Source of the DNA: Chryseobacterium sp. FH1
GTDB taxonomy: Bacteria > Bacteroidota > Bacteroidia > Flavobacteriales > Weeksellaceae
Reading direction: 5' to 3'
Assembly: GCF_000735135.1 (NCBI RefSeq)
Contig: NZ_JPLZ01000001.1
Location: forward strand, 1 to 64,000
Length of the DNA: 64,000 bases
Below are positions 40,230 through 49,706 of the stretch, in pieces. Within the stretch, counting starts at the first letter, position 1, and the number at the start of each line of letters is the position of its first letter. A program made the position numbers and the translations under genes. Below the pieces are notes generated by a model. The model saw nothing but the letters and a program-made list of their open reading frames with translations. It was not told where the DNA came from and ran no database searches.

Positions 40230-41276
40230 TCATGAGTTTTTTAATTTCAGAGTTGTATGAATAACACTTGCCAAAAGGTAAACCCCGATTGCCGATTTTC
40301 TTTTTGCAAATCCATAAAACAGCTTCCATTGCAAAGGCATTACAGCAACATCAAAATTTCTAAATGATTGTAGGTAAATTGGATCATCCAACAAAGATTT
40401 TATCTTCTGATATTTTTTGTATTCAGATTTTTTTGAGAGAACCTCGTTGAGAGAAACGCCAAGAAGTCCTAATGAAATTCTGTTATTAAGCGCTACTTGA
40501 AAACTTTCATCGCGATTGCTAATTTCCTTTTCAATCAATGAATATAGATTTTTCCATTTTTTGAGAAGGTCTGCATTATAATTGCTTGTCAGGGAAGTTT
40601 CGTTGTACTTTCTGTAGTAGTACAGGGGTTTATCCGTAACAAAAACATTACTGCAATGTCCCAGATATTGAATGTTAAAAAAAGCATCTTCGGTTCCAAT
40701 AAGTTTGGAATCCAAAAATTTGATATTAAAGTCTTTTATCAATTTTGCCCTATAAATCTTCCCCCAAGCTGTTACAAGACTATCAGCCTGTGTAGGATCT
40801 GCTAATTCTTTATCTGTAAGTCCTACCAATCGTCTTTGAATTATTTCGGCATTATAAAATCCTGATAGATTCAACACTCTCGGAAGTTCCTTATTTTTAA
40901 ACATCCTATTATATGAGCAACAATACAAATCTACCTTTTGATTTTGTTGAAAGGTTTCCTCAATCAAGTTGTGGGCAATCCAGTCATCATTATCAACAAA
41001 CATGATCCAATCGCTGCTAGAATTTTGCACTCCTACATTTCTGGTCTCAGACAAGCCTTTGTTTTTTTGATCAATTACAACGATACGATCATCCTGAGTT
41101 TTGTAATTTTCTAATATCTCTAATGTATTATCTGTAGAACCATCATTGACACAAACAATTTCTAAATTCTTATATGTCTGACTGATAATGCTATCAATAC
41201 ATTGATGGATATAATCTTTACCATTGTAGCAAGCAATTACGACTGATATTCTGGGATTATCTGCGACTAGTGACAT
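40230..41276 (-). CDS. GT2 family glycosyltransferase
   Basis: A 348-residue GT-A glycosyltransferase. The N-terminal 120 residues carry ISVVIACYNGKDYIHQCIDS, IVCVNDGSTDNTLEILENY and the metal-binding WIMFVDNDDWIA (the D-x-D site is DNDD). GTEDAFF at about 178 is the second acidic motif. The donor and acceptor sugars cannot be read from sequence. It overlaps the next upstream gene by 20 bases. Confidence 0.88.
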   Translation of the reverse strand: MSLVADNPRISVVIACYNGKDYIHQCIDSIISQTYKNLEIVCVNDGSTDNTLEILENYKTQDDRIVVIDQKNKGLSETRNVGVQNSSSDWIMFVDNDDWIAHNLIEETFQQNQKVDLYCCSYNRMFKNKELPRVLNLSGFYNAEIIQRRLVGLTDKELADPTQADSLVTAWGKIYRAKLIKDFNIKFLDSKLIGTEDAFFNIQYLGHCSNVFVTDKPLYYYRKYNETSLTSNYNADLLKKWKNLYSLIEKEISNRDESFQVALNNRISLGLLGVSLNEVLSKKSEYKKYQKIKSLLDDPIYLQSFRNFDVAVMPLQWKLFYGFAKRKSAIGVYLLASVIHTTLKLKNS

Positions 41277-42207
41277 AAGAAAACAATTTGTTTGATGTAG
41301 TAACTCCTAAAATTTTTATTATCTGAGATAATATTTTATTTCGTAATGATAACGGGTAATCTAAAACACTTATGTTGTTTTGGATAGTTTTTATTTCGTC
41401 AGAATTAAATGATTTTGCGAATATGACCAATAACAAAAAATGGAAGTTCAAATTGTAATAAAGATACTTGAGATCTGGATTTTCCTTAATTTTGGGCATC
41501 CACTTTTGGAGTGTGTAAAGGATACCCAAAATACTTTTGCTATCAAAACTAAAAGTTGCAGAATCCTTTCTGTTTTTTCGATAGATATAGAATGTGCGAT
41601 TTAGAAAAGCAATCTTTTTGCTGAACAAAAGAACAGAATATACCCAATCTATATCTTCAGCTTTGATTCCTTCCTTAAATGTAACATCATTACTTATCAG
41701 CAGTTCTCTTTTTGCACAAATGATCCAAGCCGCACCGGGGAATTTATTTTCTTTCACCAATTCTTCAATCAGCTCACTTTTTTTATAGCGCTCCAGCTTT
41801 TCGACATCATAATTGCCCCTACTGATTATCAATTCTCCAGTTGTTTCGTTCCTATCTTTACAACCATATATAATAATATCTGGGGCTTCCTTCATCTTGT
41901 TATCCAAAGCCTTTAATGCATTACTATCATCCCAATAGTCGTCCCCGTCCATAAAAATAATGTAATCACCTATCGCTTTTTGAAGTCCAAAATTTCTTGC
42001 TGATGATGCTCCGCCATTTGATTTGCTGTAGTACTTTACTTTCGTACTTGATAAATATTTTTTACAAATCTCCTCGCTGCCATCAGTTGATCCATCATTT
42101 ACAATGACGATTTCATAATCATCAAAATCCTGTCCTATCAGTGAGTCTAAACAATGTGATATGTATTGCTCTAAATTATAAACAGAAATAATTATGCTTA
42201 TTTTCAT
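41257..42207 (-). CDS. GT2 family glycosyltransferase
   Basis: A 316-residue GT-A glycosyltransferase: MKISIIISVYNLEQYISHCL, VIVNDGSTDGSEEICKKYLS, YIIFMDGDDYWDD (D-x-D as DGDD) and the later KAEDIDWVYSVLLFSKKI acidic block. It shares the ordinary two-part layout with its neighbour but is not a near copy of it. One base overlaps the upstream GT2 gene and 20 bases overlap the downstream one, so translation is coupled through all three. Confidence 0.88.
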   Translation of the reverse strand: MKISIIISVYNLEQYISHCLDSLIGQDFDDYEIVIVNDGSTDGSEEICKKYLSSTKVKYYSKSNGGASSARNFGLQKAIGDYIIFMDGDDYWDDSNALKALDNKMKEAPDIIIYGCKDRNETTGELIISRGNYDVEKLERYKKSELIEELVKENKFPGAAWIICAKRELLISNDVTFKEGIKAEDIDWVYSVLLFSKKIAFLNRTFYIYRKNRKDSATFSFDSKSILGILYTLQKWMPKIKENPDLKYLYYNLNFHFLLLVIFAKSFNSDEIKTIQNNISVLDYPLSLRNKILSQIIKILGVTTSNKLFSYVTSRR

Positions 42208-43094
42208 TAATTTCTTGTTTTAATTTTCAAATAAATAGTGAGTGCAATTCCAAAAGGAATGGCTAGCAATGTGTATGCTTTTTTGGGAGAATCGGAGAAC
42301 CAATCTCTTTTTTTTGCAATAATAGAACTCGAAACATAATGAACTGCATTTTTGAAAATAAATGCTGGCGTCACACGTGACATGCTCATATTCAGTTTCC
42401 TTAATTCGGCAAAACTTCTTGGACTGTTCATAAATTGATTCAGAATATTGTTTGCCATCCCGGTTTCCTGATAATCTACAAAGCAAAAATTCTTGTTGAG
42501 AACCAACATTGGTAGCTTTTCATCAACTTTCAAAAACAAATAGATGGGATTAAAGTTTTTTTCGCCTGGGAACACTTTCATAGGAGCCACCTCTTTTAGC
42601 AATTTGGTTTTATGAACCATTTTGACATCAGCATCGAACTTATATTTCGTTGCAAGCTCTGTAATGTACAGTTTATCAACCTCAGGAAGCATTCTGTTTT
42701 TAAGAGGTTTACCATCTAGATCATAATCTAATCCAATAATCCCTGCGACATCTTCTGATCCATTTCTTTCCCAAAACTTAGTTATATTTTCTACTCCATC
42801 TTCCGGCATAAAATCATCGGAATCTATGCATATGAAAAGTTCCGTGTCTGCTTTCTCAATTCCTAAATTGTATGCTGTATGGATTCCACCGTTTTCTTTA
42901 AAATAGCATTCTATTGGAATTTTATTTTCGGCCTTCCAATTTTCCACAACCGATTGGGTATTATCAGATGAGCCATCATCTATAATGAGCCATTTGAAGT
43001 TAGCATTTGTTTGACTCAAAAGACTGTTATATAATCTCTCTAAAAGATCTGCGCGATTGTATGCTGGTGTAAAAACGGTAAGTATTGGCATCAA
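42207..43094 (-). CDS. GT2 family glycosyltransferase
   Basis: A 295-residue GT-A glycosyltransferase with MPILTVFTPAYNRADLLERL, LIIDDGSSDNTQSVVENWKA, GGIHTAYNLGIEKADTELFI and CIDSDDFMPEDG (D-x-D as DSDD). The ADLLERLYNSLLSQT and N-x-G-x-H signatures match the branch that often adds a sugar in O-antigen or capsule units. The sugar is unknown. It follows the polymerase gene by 37 bases. Confidence 0.87.
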   Translation of the reverse strand: MMPILTVFTPAYNRADLLERLYNSLLSQTNANFKWLIIDDGSSDNTQSVVENWKAENKIPIECYFKENGGIHTAYNLGIEKADTELFICIDSDDFMPEDGVENITKFWERNGSEDVAGIIGLDYDLDGKPLKNRMLPEVDKLYITELATKYKFDADVKMVHKTKLLKEVAPMKVFPGEKNFNPIYLFLKVDEKLPMLVLNKNFCFVDYQETGMANNILNQFMNSPRSFAELRKLNMSMSRVTPAFIFKNAVHYVSSSIIAKKRDWFSDSPKKAYTLLAIPFGIALTIYLKIKTRN

Positions 43095-43131
43095 AATAAA
43101 TTGTTTTAGGTGAATAGTTTGCGTATTAGTA

Positions 43132-44220
43132 TTATATAGATTTCATATACATCAAATAAGTAAACATAAAATAAATCCAGATAATAATTCCCATCGTTTT
43201 ATAATGATCATCCCATAACTTATAACGCAACATGGGATATGCAATAACCGGCGCCATCAAAAACCACGATAGATATGCAAATCTATTGCTGTAATTAGCT
43301 GTGATCACTAAAATCCAAAATGCATTGGCTATTGTGTAGGTACCAAAAAGATGGATGTAAAAAATATCTGAGATCTTCTTTTTAAAAATAAAATAGATTC
43401 CTGACATAATTCCAAAACTGCTGTAAAAGACAAAATCCCATCTGAAACCACTGGCAGAGAACGATCCTTCTACCTGCTCCCCAGTAGCATAGCCTGCAGT
43501 TCGATCTTCGAACCCCAGCCCAAAAAAAAGACTCTGCCAAAACCCACCCCCTGCTAACGAAAGCGGAATGGCAAAAAGCCAGATATAAAGATATATTTTA
43601 GGGTTTTTATAAATTCCCGAAATGATAAATGCAGTGATCGGAATAATTAATGATGAGTGCGTCAGGAATGACAAAATGAATAGTGCATACATCCATATTT
43701 TCTTTTTATAATAACAAAGTGCTAAAAGAAAAAGAGAGGTCCCTATTCCGTTTCTAATGCCATTGACACCGTAAGCCCAAAAAGAAAATGAACAGACCAA
43801 CATAAAAAAAGAAAAGAACCAATATTTTTTGAAATACTTCTTTGAAAAAACGTAACATGGGAGTAAATATAAGAGTGCACACAGGAAGAAGAAATACTTT
43901 ACAGGCATTATTTTAGAGCACAATAGCATAAAATAATTAAAAATATAATCATTTGTGATTTCTGCTTTACCAGCATTCATCAAACTATAACCTTGTGCAT
44001 AAGTACCTGTATCACCAAAATATCTACCGCTAATAGGTCGAAAACCTATATATAAAACTAGTAATATTAACAATACGCCTCCAAAAATTGAAAAAAACTC
44101 CAAAGATTTACGATCTCGAATATCAAATATTAAAGAATGTCCCAGAACAAGCAAACTTACTATCAGCATGGTCTGATAATATATAAATGTATAACTCGAT
44201 AGTGGTATAAAATCAAACAT
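43132..44220 (-). CDS. EpsG family polymerase (Wzy-like)
   Basis: A 362-residue membrane protein with about eleven hydrophobic segments. The EpsG-type signature is FRPISGRYFGDTGTYAQGYS (about 66-85), an extracytoplasmic loop with conserved R, D and Y, followed by FFLCALLYLLPCYVFSKKY and RNGIGTSLFLLALCYYKKK. EpsG/Wzy proteins join lipid-linked repeat units into a chain on the outer face of the inner membrane. It is the only polymerase candidate in the locus, which supports a block-polymerisation scheme. One base separates it from the upstream GT4 gene. Confidence 0.83.
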   Translation of the reverse strand: MFDFIPLSSYTFIYYQTMLIVSLLVLGHSLIFDIRDRKSLEFFSIFGGVLLILLVLYIGFRPISGRYFGDTGTYAQGYSLMNAGKAEITNDYIFNYFMLLCSKIMPVKYFFFLCALLYLLPCYVFSKKYFKKYWFFSFFMLVCSFSFWAYGVNGIRNGIGTSLFLLALCYYKKKIWMYALFILSFLTHSSLIIPITAFIISGIYKNPKIYLYIWLFAIPLSLAGGGFWQSLFFGLGFEDRTAGYATGEQVEGSFSASGFRWDFVFYSSFGIMSGIYFIFKKKISDIFYIHLFGTYTIANAFWILVITANYSNRFAYLSWFLMAPVIAYPMLRYKLWDDHYKTMGIIIWIYFMFTYLMYMKSI

Positions 44221-44221
44221 A

Positions 44222-45424
44222 TTAATTTATATAGCTTTCTGCCGTTTTTTCTATCCTAAACTTTTTTAACAGTTCATCTTTATTATCTTTGAGCATACCC
44301 GTTATTTCCAAATAATTATCCTGGAGATAATCAAGTCCTTTCTGATATTGTTCTTCTTCTATGTTTAATATGTAATCTTGAGGTATTTCTATTTTTTCTG
44401 TGTTGAAACTAGGGCTTATGACCCCAGAATCTGTTATTACAAGACCTCTTATCTCTTCATTCTGTTCGAAGATCATCATTTCTTTTATTCCATCTGTACA
44501 GTTCGAGGTAATAATTGGCGTATCCAACGCAATAGCCTCTACAATCACATTTGGCGTACCTTCGTATAGTGATGACATTGCTAAAACTTTTGCTCTGACC
44601 AAGTATTTGTAAGGATTATTTTTGCGTCCCAAAAAATGAATGCGATCTTCTAGCCCCAATTCTTTGATTTGCTTTTCAAGAAAATCTATTACATCTTGAT
44701 TCCCGTCGCCAATAAAAACTAATTTTGTCTGATCTTTAAATTTGGAAATTGCATAGGCATTAATCAAATGCCAGGGTGACTTCTGAATCGTCAAACGTCC
44801 TAAAAATAAGATCACATTATTATCATCAAAAAGATCTTGTTCAAAATCGTTTTCTAGAGGCTCTTTGCTCAATAGTGCAATAGATTCGATATCATGAGGA
44901 TTGTATATAACATCCAGATTATCAAACTTATAATTAAAATTAGCAAGCAGATCTTCCTTGATAGCATTGCTGATTGCCACTACTTTCCAAAGTCTTTTAT
45001 AAATCGTTTTATAGCTCAATTTGAAAAACCTGTCCATCAGAGAATTGTTTGCCATCTCTATGCTTTTAACGGCGTGTATGCTTGCAATTTTCTTTTCTTT
45101 GGTTCGTGTCAAAGCACTGAAGCAATTTGCCATGTCACCAAAAGAAATGGTATAATCAATTTTTTCTGATTTGATAATGTCAGCTAATTTTCCCGGAATC
45201 GATAAATAAAACTTCAGTCTTTCAAACTTGGAATAAGCGCTGAAATCTTTTTTTGAGATAATAATCTCATCGTCCCCGAAATTGATAATATCAGATTCTT
45301 CCCCTATTATCTTAATACCTATTACTTTGTAATTTTTCTTCTTATAATACTGATAGAAGGAGTAAGCCACTCTTTCCATTCCTCCTACACTACCGTAGGG
45401 CATAAACAATGCTATCTTCTTCAT
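44222..45424 (-). CDS. GT4 family glycosyltransferase
   Basis: A 400-residue GT-B glycosyltransferase. The N-terminal domain opens MKKIALFMPYGSVGGMERVA, the typical Gly-rich acceptor loop. The C-terminal domain carries VILFLGRLTIQKSPWHLINA and SSLYEGTPNVIVEAIALDTP, the EX7E nucleotide-sugar motif. It uses a retaining mechanism in this family. It overlaps the next upstream gene by four bases (ATGA). Confidence 0.9.
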   Translation of the reverse strand: MKKIALFMPYGSVGGMERVAYSFYQYYKKKNYKVIGIKIIGEESDIINFGDDEIIISKKDFSAYSKFERLKFYLSIPGKLADIIKSEKIDYTISFGDMANCFSALTRTKEKKIASIHAVKSIEMANNSLMDRFFKLSYKTIYKRLWKVVAISNAIKEDLLANFNYKFDNLDVIYNPHDIESIALLSKEPLENDFEQDLFDDNNVILFLGRLTIQKSPWHLINAYAISKFKDQTKLVFIGDGNQDVIDFLEKQIKELGLEDRIHFLGRKNNPYKYLVRAKVLAMSSLYEGTPNVIVEAIALDTPIITSNCTDGIKEMMIFEQNEEIRGLVITDSGVISPSFNTEKIEIPQDYILNIEEEQYQKGLDYLQDNYLEITGMLKDNKDELLKKFRIEKTAESYIN

Positions 45425-46503
45425 ACCAGATTTTTAAAAAGTTGATCCCATTGTTTTGCTATCTCGGTTGGTTGATAAACGGTTACATTTTCTCGCGCGC
45501 TTTTACCGAAACGTATTCTTTTCTCTTTATCCTTTATCAAATCCATTATCTTAACTGCCAATTCTGAGATATCTTCTTTTTGTACTAGTAGACCATCTAC
45601 ATTATCTTCGATGATATCCGAAGGCCCATAATTACAGTCAAAACTCACACAAGGAACACCACAAGCCATAGCTTCTATCAGCACCATACCAAAACCTTCG
45701 AAACGGGACGACATCACAAATATAGAGCTATTGAGATACTGTTGTTCGATATGTGGATCCGGCGGAAAATGTTTTATATTGACGTGATCTAAGTCTTTAG
45801 TATTTAAAAAAGCCTGGTCTTCCTTACCATATAGTTCCAAAGTCCAGTCAGGAAATTGCTTATTTACAATTCCCCACGCTCTAACCAATAAGTCCTGTCC
45901 TTTCTGATAGGAAATTTTACCTACGCAGATCACTTTTTTGTTTTCCAAAGTAGATGTTTGGTCTGGATAAAAAGATAGAGGATTTGGAATCACCATCATA
46001 TTCTTTAGGCTTTGCCACTCATTTGTATTTCCATGAGTTAAAACAACAAATTTTGAAAAGTCCTGTGCTAAACTTTCCATAGCCATCCACTTGATCTTGT
46101 TGATGATCTTCTTTACGAAATTATCGTTTTCATTGGCCTCAATGAGTTTTGAGACATGTCTTTCATAAATGATTTTGCGTTTTGACTTCAAAATTTTTGG
46201 CACAAAAAAACCTTTCAGTCCGTCATCACAAACCGAGATGACATCTGGATCAATCTTTTCTATTTCTTGTTGTATCCCTTTTTTGTAAGATTTCCAATAT
46301 TGGATTGGATTTCCACCTACTTGGATTGATCTGGTTTTGATCCTATCACTAAACTTATAAAAACAATTTTCATCTTGATTGTTCAGCACCAAAATCGTCA
46401 CATCATAACCTAAATGATCAGCCAAAAATGAAGCTTTTACGGACAATACCCTTTCCAAGCCTCCGGCTCCATTGACGCCGTTGGTTATATAAAGTAACCT
46501 CAT
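45421..46503 (-). CDS. GT4 family glycosyltransferase
   Basis: A 360-residue GT-B glycosyltransferase: YITNGVNGAGGLERVLSVKA at the start, ISVCDDGLKGFFVPKI, VICVGKISYQKGQDLLVRAW and SSRFEGFGMVLIEAMACGVP (EX7E). The closing NYGPSDIIEDNVDGLLV is typical of enzymes annotated as GalNAc- or Gal-transferases in O-antigen loci, but the sugar is not certain. It overlaps both flanking genes by four bases. Confidence 0.9.
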   Translation of the reverse strand: MRLLYITNGVNGAGGLERVLSVKASFLADHLGYDVTILVLNNQDENCFYKFSDRIKTRSIQVGGNPIQYWKSYKKGIQQEIEKIDPDVISVCDDGLKGFFVPKILKSKRKIIYERHVSKLIEANENDNFVKKIINKIKWMAMESLAQDFSKFVVLTHGNTNEWQSLKNMMVIPNPLSFYPDQTSTLENKKVICVGKISYQKGQDLLVRAWGIVNKQFPDWTLELYGKEDQAFLNTKDLDHVNIKHFPPDPHIEQQYLNSSIFVMSSRFEGFGMVLIEAMACGVPCVSFDCNYGPSDIIEDNVDGLLVQKEDISELAVKIMDLIKDKEKRIRFGKSARENVTVYQPTEIAKQWDQLFKNLV

Positions 46504-47534
46504 TTGATGATTTTTAAAAGTTTATGATTGAAAAAGTTTATGATAAACGAGCTTCCTACGCACAACAAAACTAAGACAAAAAATATGATTATGGGATATC
46601 GGAATGAGTAGATGAAGCCGGGAAAAAAGATCATATAAAAAAACATATGCGTCAACCACATATTTGTAGAATGAGGTACCAGAAAATCCAAACCTTTTGA
46701 CAAAGACTTATTCAGATCCAATTGGCAAAACAAGAATATGAAGCACAATCCTGTAAATGGCGCAATAATAAAATTTGGAACGATGGCATGAGCCACAACT
46801 AATCCTAAAATTAATATGAAAATGATTGTGTTTTTAAATTTAATTTTTTTAAACAAGCTACTTACCAGCGTGTTCCATTTATATTTCAGCGCAAAAGCGC
46901 CTAACATAAACTGAAAAAGAGTACAGAAGAAATAAGTAAGATTCTCAATTACAACATTTAGGATTTCAAAGGTTGTTCTGCGTTCCCAGAATTCATTGAG
47001 TCTTAAATAAAAACAGATAACGTAAACAAAAAACAATATAATCAAATAAAGGAAAGGATTCAGCTTTTGCATCAATTTGAACCAGAAATTACTGGAAAGC
47101 ACAAAAATAACATATGTTGTAAAAAACCACCATGCACCATTGTATGATGTTTTAAAACCAATAAAATTCTCAACAAACTTTTTCATAGTACCAGGATATC
47201 CTGGATAATGTAAAATGAATCCGACAATCACCGGAAAAATTAAAACAACAATCCAATAATTGATATAAAGTTTTTTCAGTCTGATGAAGTTTTCTCCAGA
47301 ATAAACAGTTCTATTCTGTTGATACTTGTAATATAGTCCATAACCGCTCACAAAGGCAAAAATTGGCACACAGGCGTCGCAGAATAATGAGACATAAAAA
47401 GAAATGGGATGTTTTCCGATAAATAATAGGGGTTCAAAAAGCCCCTTATGACCTCTATTGAAAAGATGTAAACAAAGCATCATCAATATAGCGACGACTT
47501 TTAAATGATTAGATTGCTTAATGGAGATTTCCAA
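46500..47534 (-). CDS. Acyltransferase-3 family membrane protein
   Basis: A 344-residue membrane protein with about ten hydrophobic segments. SNHLKVVAILMMLCLHLFNR replaces the usual R-x-x-A-x-x-x-V-x-x-x-H block, with the histidine kept. VPIFAFVSGYGLYYKYQQNR, SYNGAWWFFTTYVIFVLSSN and VPHSTNMWLTHMFFY follow. It belongs to the acyltransferase-3 superfamily, more distant than its two relatives in the locus. It may transfer an acyl group onto the growing or finished glycan. It overlaps the downstream GT4 gene by four bases. Confidence 0.82.
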   Translation of the reverse strand: MEISIKQSNHLKVVAILMMLCLHLFNRGHKGLFEPLLFIGKHPISFYVSLFCDACVPIFAFVSGYGLYYKYQQNRTVYSGENFIRLKKLYINYWIVVLIFPVIVGFILHYPGYPGTMKKFVENFIGFKTSYNGAWWFFTTYVIFVLSSNFWFKLMQKLNPFLYLIILFFVYVICFYLRLNEFWERRTTFEILNVVIENLTYFFCTLFQFMLGAFALKYKWNTLVSSLFKKIKFKNTIIFILILGLVVAHAIVPNFIIAPFTGLCFIFLFCQLDLNKSLSKGLDFLVPHSTNMWLTHMFFYMIFFPGFIYSFRYPIIIFFVLVLLCVGSSFIINFFNHKLLKIIK

Positions 47535-47623
47535 TTTTATGATTATTATTTTAAAAATTTGTTTGTATAATTCTAGCTCAATACATCCCTCTCGTTCTCT
47601 GTGTTAAAATATTTTAGAGAGTT

Positions 47624-48733
47624 TCAGTGTGTAGATTTTTTATAATCATTTTTCTTCGATTTTAAAAAAAACATCTTTAATCTAAAAGATATAGGATTTT
47701 CAAAATATCTGAATGAGAGCAATCCAAAAGCGAACGAAACTATAATCATAAATATACCAATTATCCAATTATATATACCAAAGTACTCGCTTAATTTCAC
47801 AATTGCTAAAACGCCCACATTCTCATGAATGAGGTAAACAGCATATGATGCAATACCTAGTTTACTTATAAAAGGTAATCCCAAGAAAGCCAAATAAGCT
47901 GGTCTATATATAAAAATTAAAAAAACAAAATAACTGATAAAACAAAATAAAATTGTTTGCCATTTCAACCCCAACAAAAGTGTCTGCACAAGAAACACCA
48001 CCGTGAAAATTATTAAGTTTTTTGTTTTCTTAAACTTATACAATTGAAGCAGTTGCATTCCTAAAAAAAACCATAATATATATTCTGAAATATTGAAAAT
48101 ACCTATCAATTTTCTCATAAACTGATAGATTTCGTCTCCTATAATTGGTGCTAAAAAGTTCTTTCCCGTAGCTGAAATAAAAACATAATGGCATACAATA
48201 AAAAAAACAGATAGAATACCAAAATTTCTATTTAAACTTATTCTGTTTATAAAGAACAGCATTGCAACAATGATATAGAAACTAATTTCTACCCACAAAG
48301 ACCAATAAGCCCCATCGATATATGCAAAATCCCACCCGGTAAATTCATTAATCAATGCAGGCGAAAGAAAGGAATTCGAAAATATCAGATTACTTATTTT
48401 TTGAGATTTTACAAACAATCCTTTATCATCAAAAATAGTCATAATTAAAAATGTAACGAATGAACATAAGGCCATCGCAGGCCATAATCTGATCCATCGT
48501 CTTTTCATAAAATCTATAAAACCAGTACTCTTATCTAATGTAAGCGTTATTACAAAACCCGAGATAATGAAGAAAAACTGGACACCTAGGTAACCGTATT
48601 GAAATATCCCTTTGTCGATGTTTTCATACTCAATATAACCTTTCACAGAATAACGGCTGTAATAATGGTATAATAAAACCATTAGTATGGCTATCACTCT
48701 TAAGCCGTCTAAAATATTGACTCTTCTTTCCAC
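47624..48733 (-). CDS. Acyltransferase-3 family membrane protein
   Basis: A 369-residue acyltransferase-3 protein. ILDGLRVIAILMVLLYHYYS (catalytic His), YLGVQFFFIISGFVITLTLD, MKRRWIRLWPAMALCSFVTF and the later LGIASYAVYLIHENVG are all standard family blocks. Ten or so hydrophobic segments follow. Likely O-acetylation of a sugar residue. An 89-base gap separates it from the next downstream gene and a one-base gap from the upstream GT2 gene. Confidence 0.88.
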   Translation of the reverse strand: MERRVNILDGLRVIAILMVLLYHYYSRYSVKGYIEYENIDKGIFQYGYLGVQFFFIISGFVITLTLDKSTGFIDFMKRRWIRLWPAMALCSFVTFLIMTIFDDKGLFVKSQKISNLIFSNSFLSPALINEFTGWDFAYIDGAYWSLWVEISFYIIVAMLFFINRISLNRNFGILSVFFIVCHYVFISATGKNFLAPIIGDEIYQFMRKLIGIFNISEYILWFFLGMQLLQLYKFKKTKNLIIFTVVFLVQTLLLGLKWQTILFCFISYFVFLIFIYRPAYLAFLGLPFISKLGIASYAVYLIHENVGVLAIVKLSEYFGIYNWIIGIFMIIVSFAFGLLSFRYFENPISFRLKMFFLKSKKNDYKKSTH

Positions 48734-48734
48734 C

Positions 48735-49706
48735 CTATTTCTTCTTTAGATTCAATACCAAATTAGTAAGCCTTGGGAAATTGTTAAGTCCCCATTTTAC
48801 CAGATGCATCTTTCCTGTTGTTTGTGCCTTAATAGGAAAAAAATCAGCCTTTTCTAATAAATCAATATTTTTGATAAAATCCTCGTTTTTGTACTTATAA
48901 AATACCAAATGGTTGAATACGATCTGCTTCAAAGATTCCAATTTTTTCTGTATCCCTAGATACAATTCTGGATCATGAGCTTCTATGGTTTTTCCAAACT
49001 TTACAAGTGAATTTCTTACTTCTATAATCGATTGGAAATATTTGTAACGCTTTCCAGCATCTTGAGTATTGGTAAAAGAATTTCTATATTGGACATAATT
49101 ATAACCAATCAGATCCAAATATTTCACTGTTTTGACATAAAACAAGATCTTCGGCAGAATCTCAGAATCCTGCATATTAATCCTCTCTTTGAAAACAATA
49201 TTATTCTTCAAAAACAAATCCTTCCTGAAGATGTATTGCCATGTGTAATTCTTTTCATAATTGAGAACATAATATTCTGACCCCGAAAGAATGGAATTGA
49301 TATAGTTATCTGGATAGGCTTTGTATAGAACTTTACCACTTTCATCTGAGACATTATAATTAATACAATACAGATCTAGATCTTGCTTGATATTCTCTAC
49401 TATAACTTCTAAGCAACCAGGTTCAATATAATCATCACCATCAATCATCCAAACATACTTTCCATTTGCATTCCGGACACCGACATTTCTGGATGCACCC
49501 AGACCTTGATTTTTTTGTTGAATGATATTCAGATTTTGATTATCTGCTTTCATTCTCAAAATTTCTTGTAATGTCTGGTCGGTGGAGCCATCATCTACTA
49601 CCAAGATTTCAATATTTCTGTACAGATTTTCATCATAACAGGAAAGGATACATTTTTCTATGAATGCTTCTACGTTGTAAGCGGCGATGATAATAGATAA
49701 AAGCAT
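48735..49706 (-). CDS. GT2 family glycosyltransferase
   Basis: A 323-residue GT-A glycosyltransferase: MLLSIIIAAYNVEAFIEKCI, EILVVDDGSTDQTLQEILRM, YVWMIDGDDYIEPGC (D-x-D as DGDD) and the INMQDSEILPKILFY second acidic site. The NVGVRNANGKYVW block is a family constant. It overlaps the upstream GT2 gene by one base. It is not a near copy of the two GT2 genes that follow upstream. Confidence 0.88.
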   Translation of the reverse strand: MLLSIIIAAYNVEAFIEKCILSCYDENLYRNIEILVVDDGSTDQTLQEILRMKADNQNLNIIQQKNQGLGASRNVGVRNANGKYVWMIDGDDYIEPGCLEVIVENIKQDLDLYCINYNVSDESGKVLYKAYPDNYINSILSGSEYYVLNYEKNYTWQYIFRKDLFLKNNIVFKERINMQDSEILPKILFYVKTVKYLDLIGYNYVQYRNSFTNTQDAGKRYKYFQSIIEVRNSLVKFGKTIEAHDPELYLGIQKKLESLKQIVFNHLVFYKYKNEDFIKNIDLLEKADFFPIKAQTTGKMHLVKWGLNNFPRLTNLVLNLKKK